Assembly: GCA_014800065.1 (NCBI GenBank)
Contig: JAAVGX010000016.1
Span: 8,944 to 15,554 of the forward strand
Length of the DNA stretch: 6,611 nt
Direction of reading: 5' to 3'
Source: Bacteroidales bacterium
GTDB lineage: Bacteria > Bacteroidota > Bacteroidia > Bacteroidales > Muribaculaceae
Under the pieces are notes generated by a model that saw nothing but the letters and a program-made list of their open reading frames with translations, had not been told where the DNA came from and did no database searches. Position numbers and translations under genes: made by a program. Shown in pieces: positions 6,557 through 6,611 of this stretch (position 1 is the stretch's first letter; every line of letters begins with the position of its first letter).

Positions 6557-6611
6557 ATGAAAGCACGCATACAGCAAACCCCCAAGCAGCGCTACCGCTA
6601 CGTCCCCGACC
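6557..6611 (+). CDS. Start of an unidentified protein (N-terminus only, runs off the right edge)
   Basis: ATG at 6557 opens a frame with 18 complete codons, MKARIQQTPKQRYRYVPD, up to the window edge. The stretch is strongly basic and Gln-rich, with no hydrophobic segment yet, so a signal peptide starting in these residues is unlikely. A canonical -7 element about 127 bases upstream in the same orientation, and the lack of another in-frame ATG between them, support this start. There is no Shine-Dalgarno sequence, in line with the other genes. The fragment is too short to assign a family. It is divergently oriented to msrAB. Confidence 0.6.
   Translation, partial: MKARIQQTPKQRYRYVPD

Noticed and set aside
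1..6611. CRISPR array, tRNA or rRNA gene, insertion sequence, toxin-antitoxin or phage-defence genes
   Set aside because: No regularly spaced direct repeats, tRNA-like cloverleaf, transposase motif, flanking inverted repeats or defence-protein motifs were seen on either strand; nearly all the sequence is explained by five genes and short intergenic gaps.

Overview
The window most likely comes from the chromosome of a Bacteroidales bacterium, possibly of the Muribaculaceae. This is inferred from three things: promoter sequences matching the Bacteroides primary sigma factor (-33 TTTG, -7 TAnnTTTG), AT-rich start regions with almost no Shine-Dalgarno sequences, and protein types common in that order (an Ig-like Big_5 lipoprotein, a secreted Fn3/choice-of-anchor-J protein, a fused MsrA-MsrB). 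I see no rRNA, tRNA, CRISPR array, insertion sequence or phage gene.

Four genes lie on the minus strand. From right to left they are: a bifunctional methionine sulfoxide reductase MsrAB (5313-6257); a long-chain polyprenyl diphosphate synthase, probably for the menaquinone side chain (4218-5195); a 695-residue lipoprotein that starts 5 bases after the synthase stop codon and ends in an acidic, Asn/Gly-rich tail (2125-4212); and, behind its own clear promoter, a large secreted multi-domain protein whose C-terminus lies beyond the left edge (1-1970). A fifth gene starts on the plus strand at 6557, and only its first 18 codons are present.

The synthase and lipoprotein genes look like one transcript. 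Their promoter candidate lies so close to the synthase start codon that the mRNA would be nearly leaderless. MsrAB is a cytoplasmic protein-repair enzyme with no evident functional link to its neighbours. The secreted protein is a separate transcription unit.

The least ordinary region is the 299-base divergent gap at 6258-6556. A perfect -7 element at 6423-6430 points toward the plus-strand gene and is followed by a roughly 120-base GC-rich leader with three successive hairpins, one closed by a GCAA (GNRA) tetraloop. It may be a structured regulatory leader or a cluster of dispersed short palindromes; sequence alone does not decide. Otherwise the window is ordinary Bacteroidales chromosome, and I found no convincing evidence of an undescribed multi-gene system.
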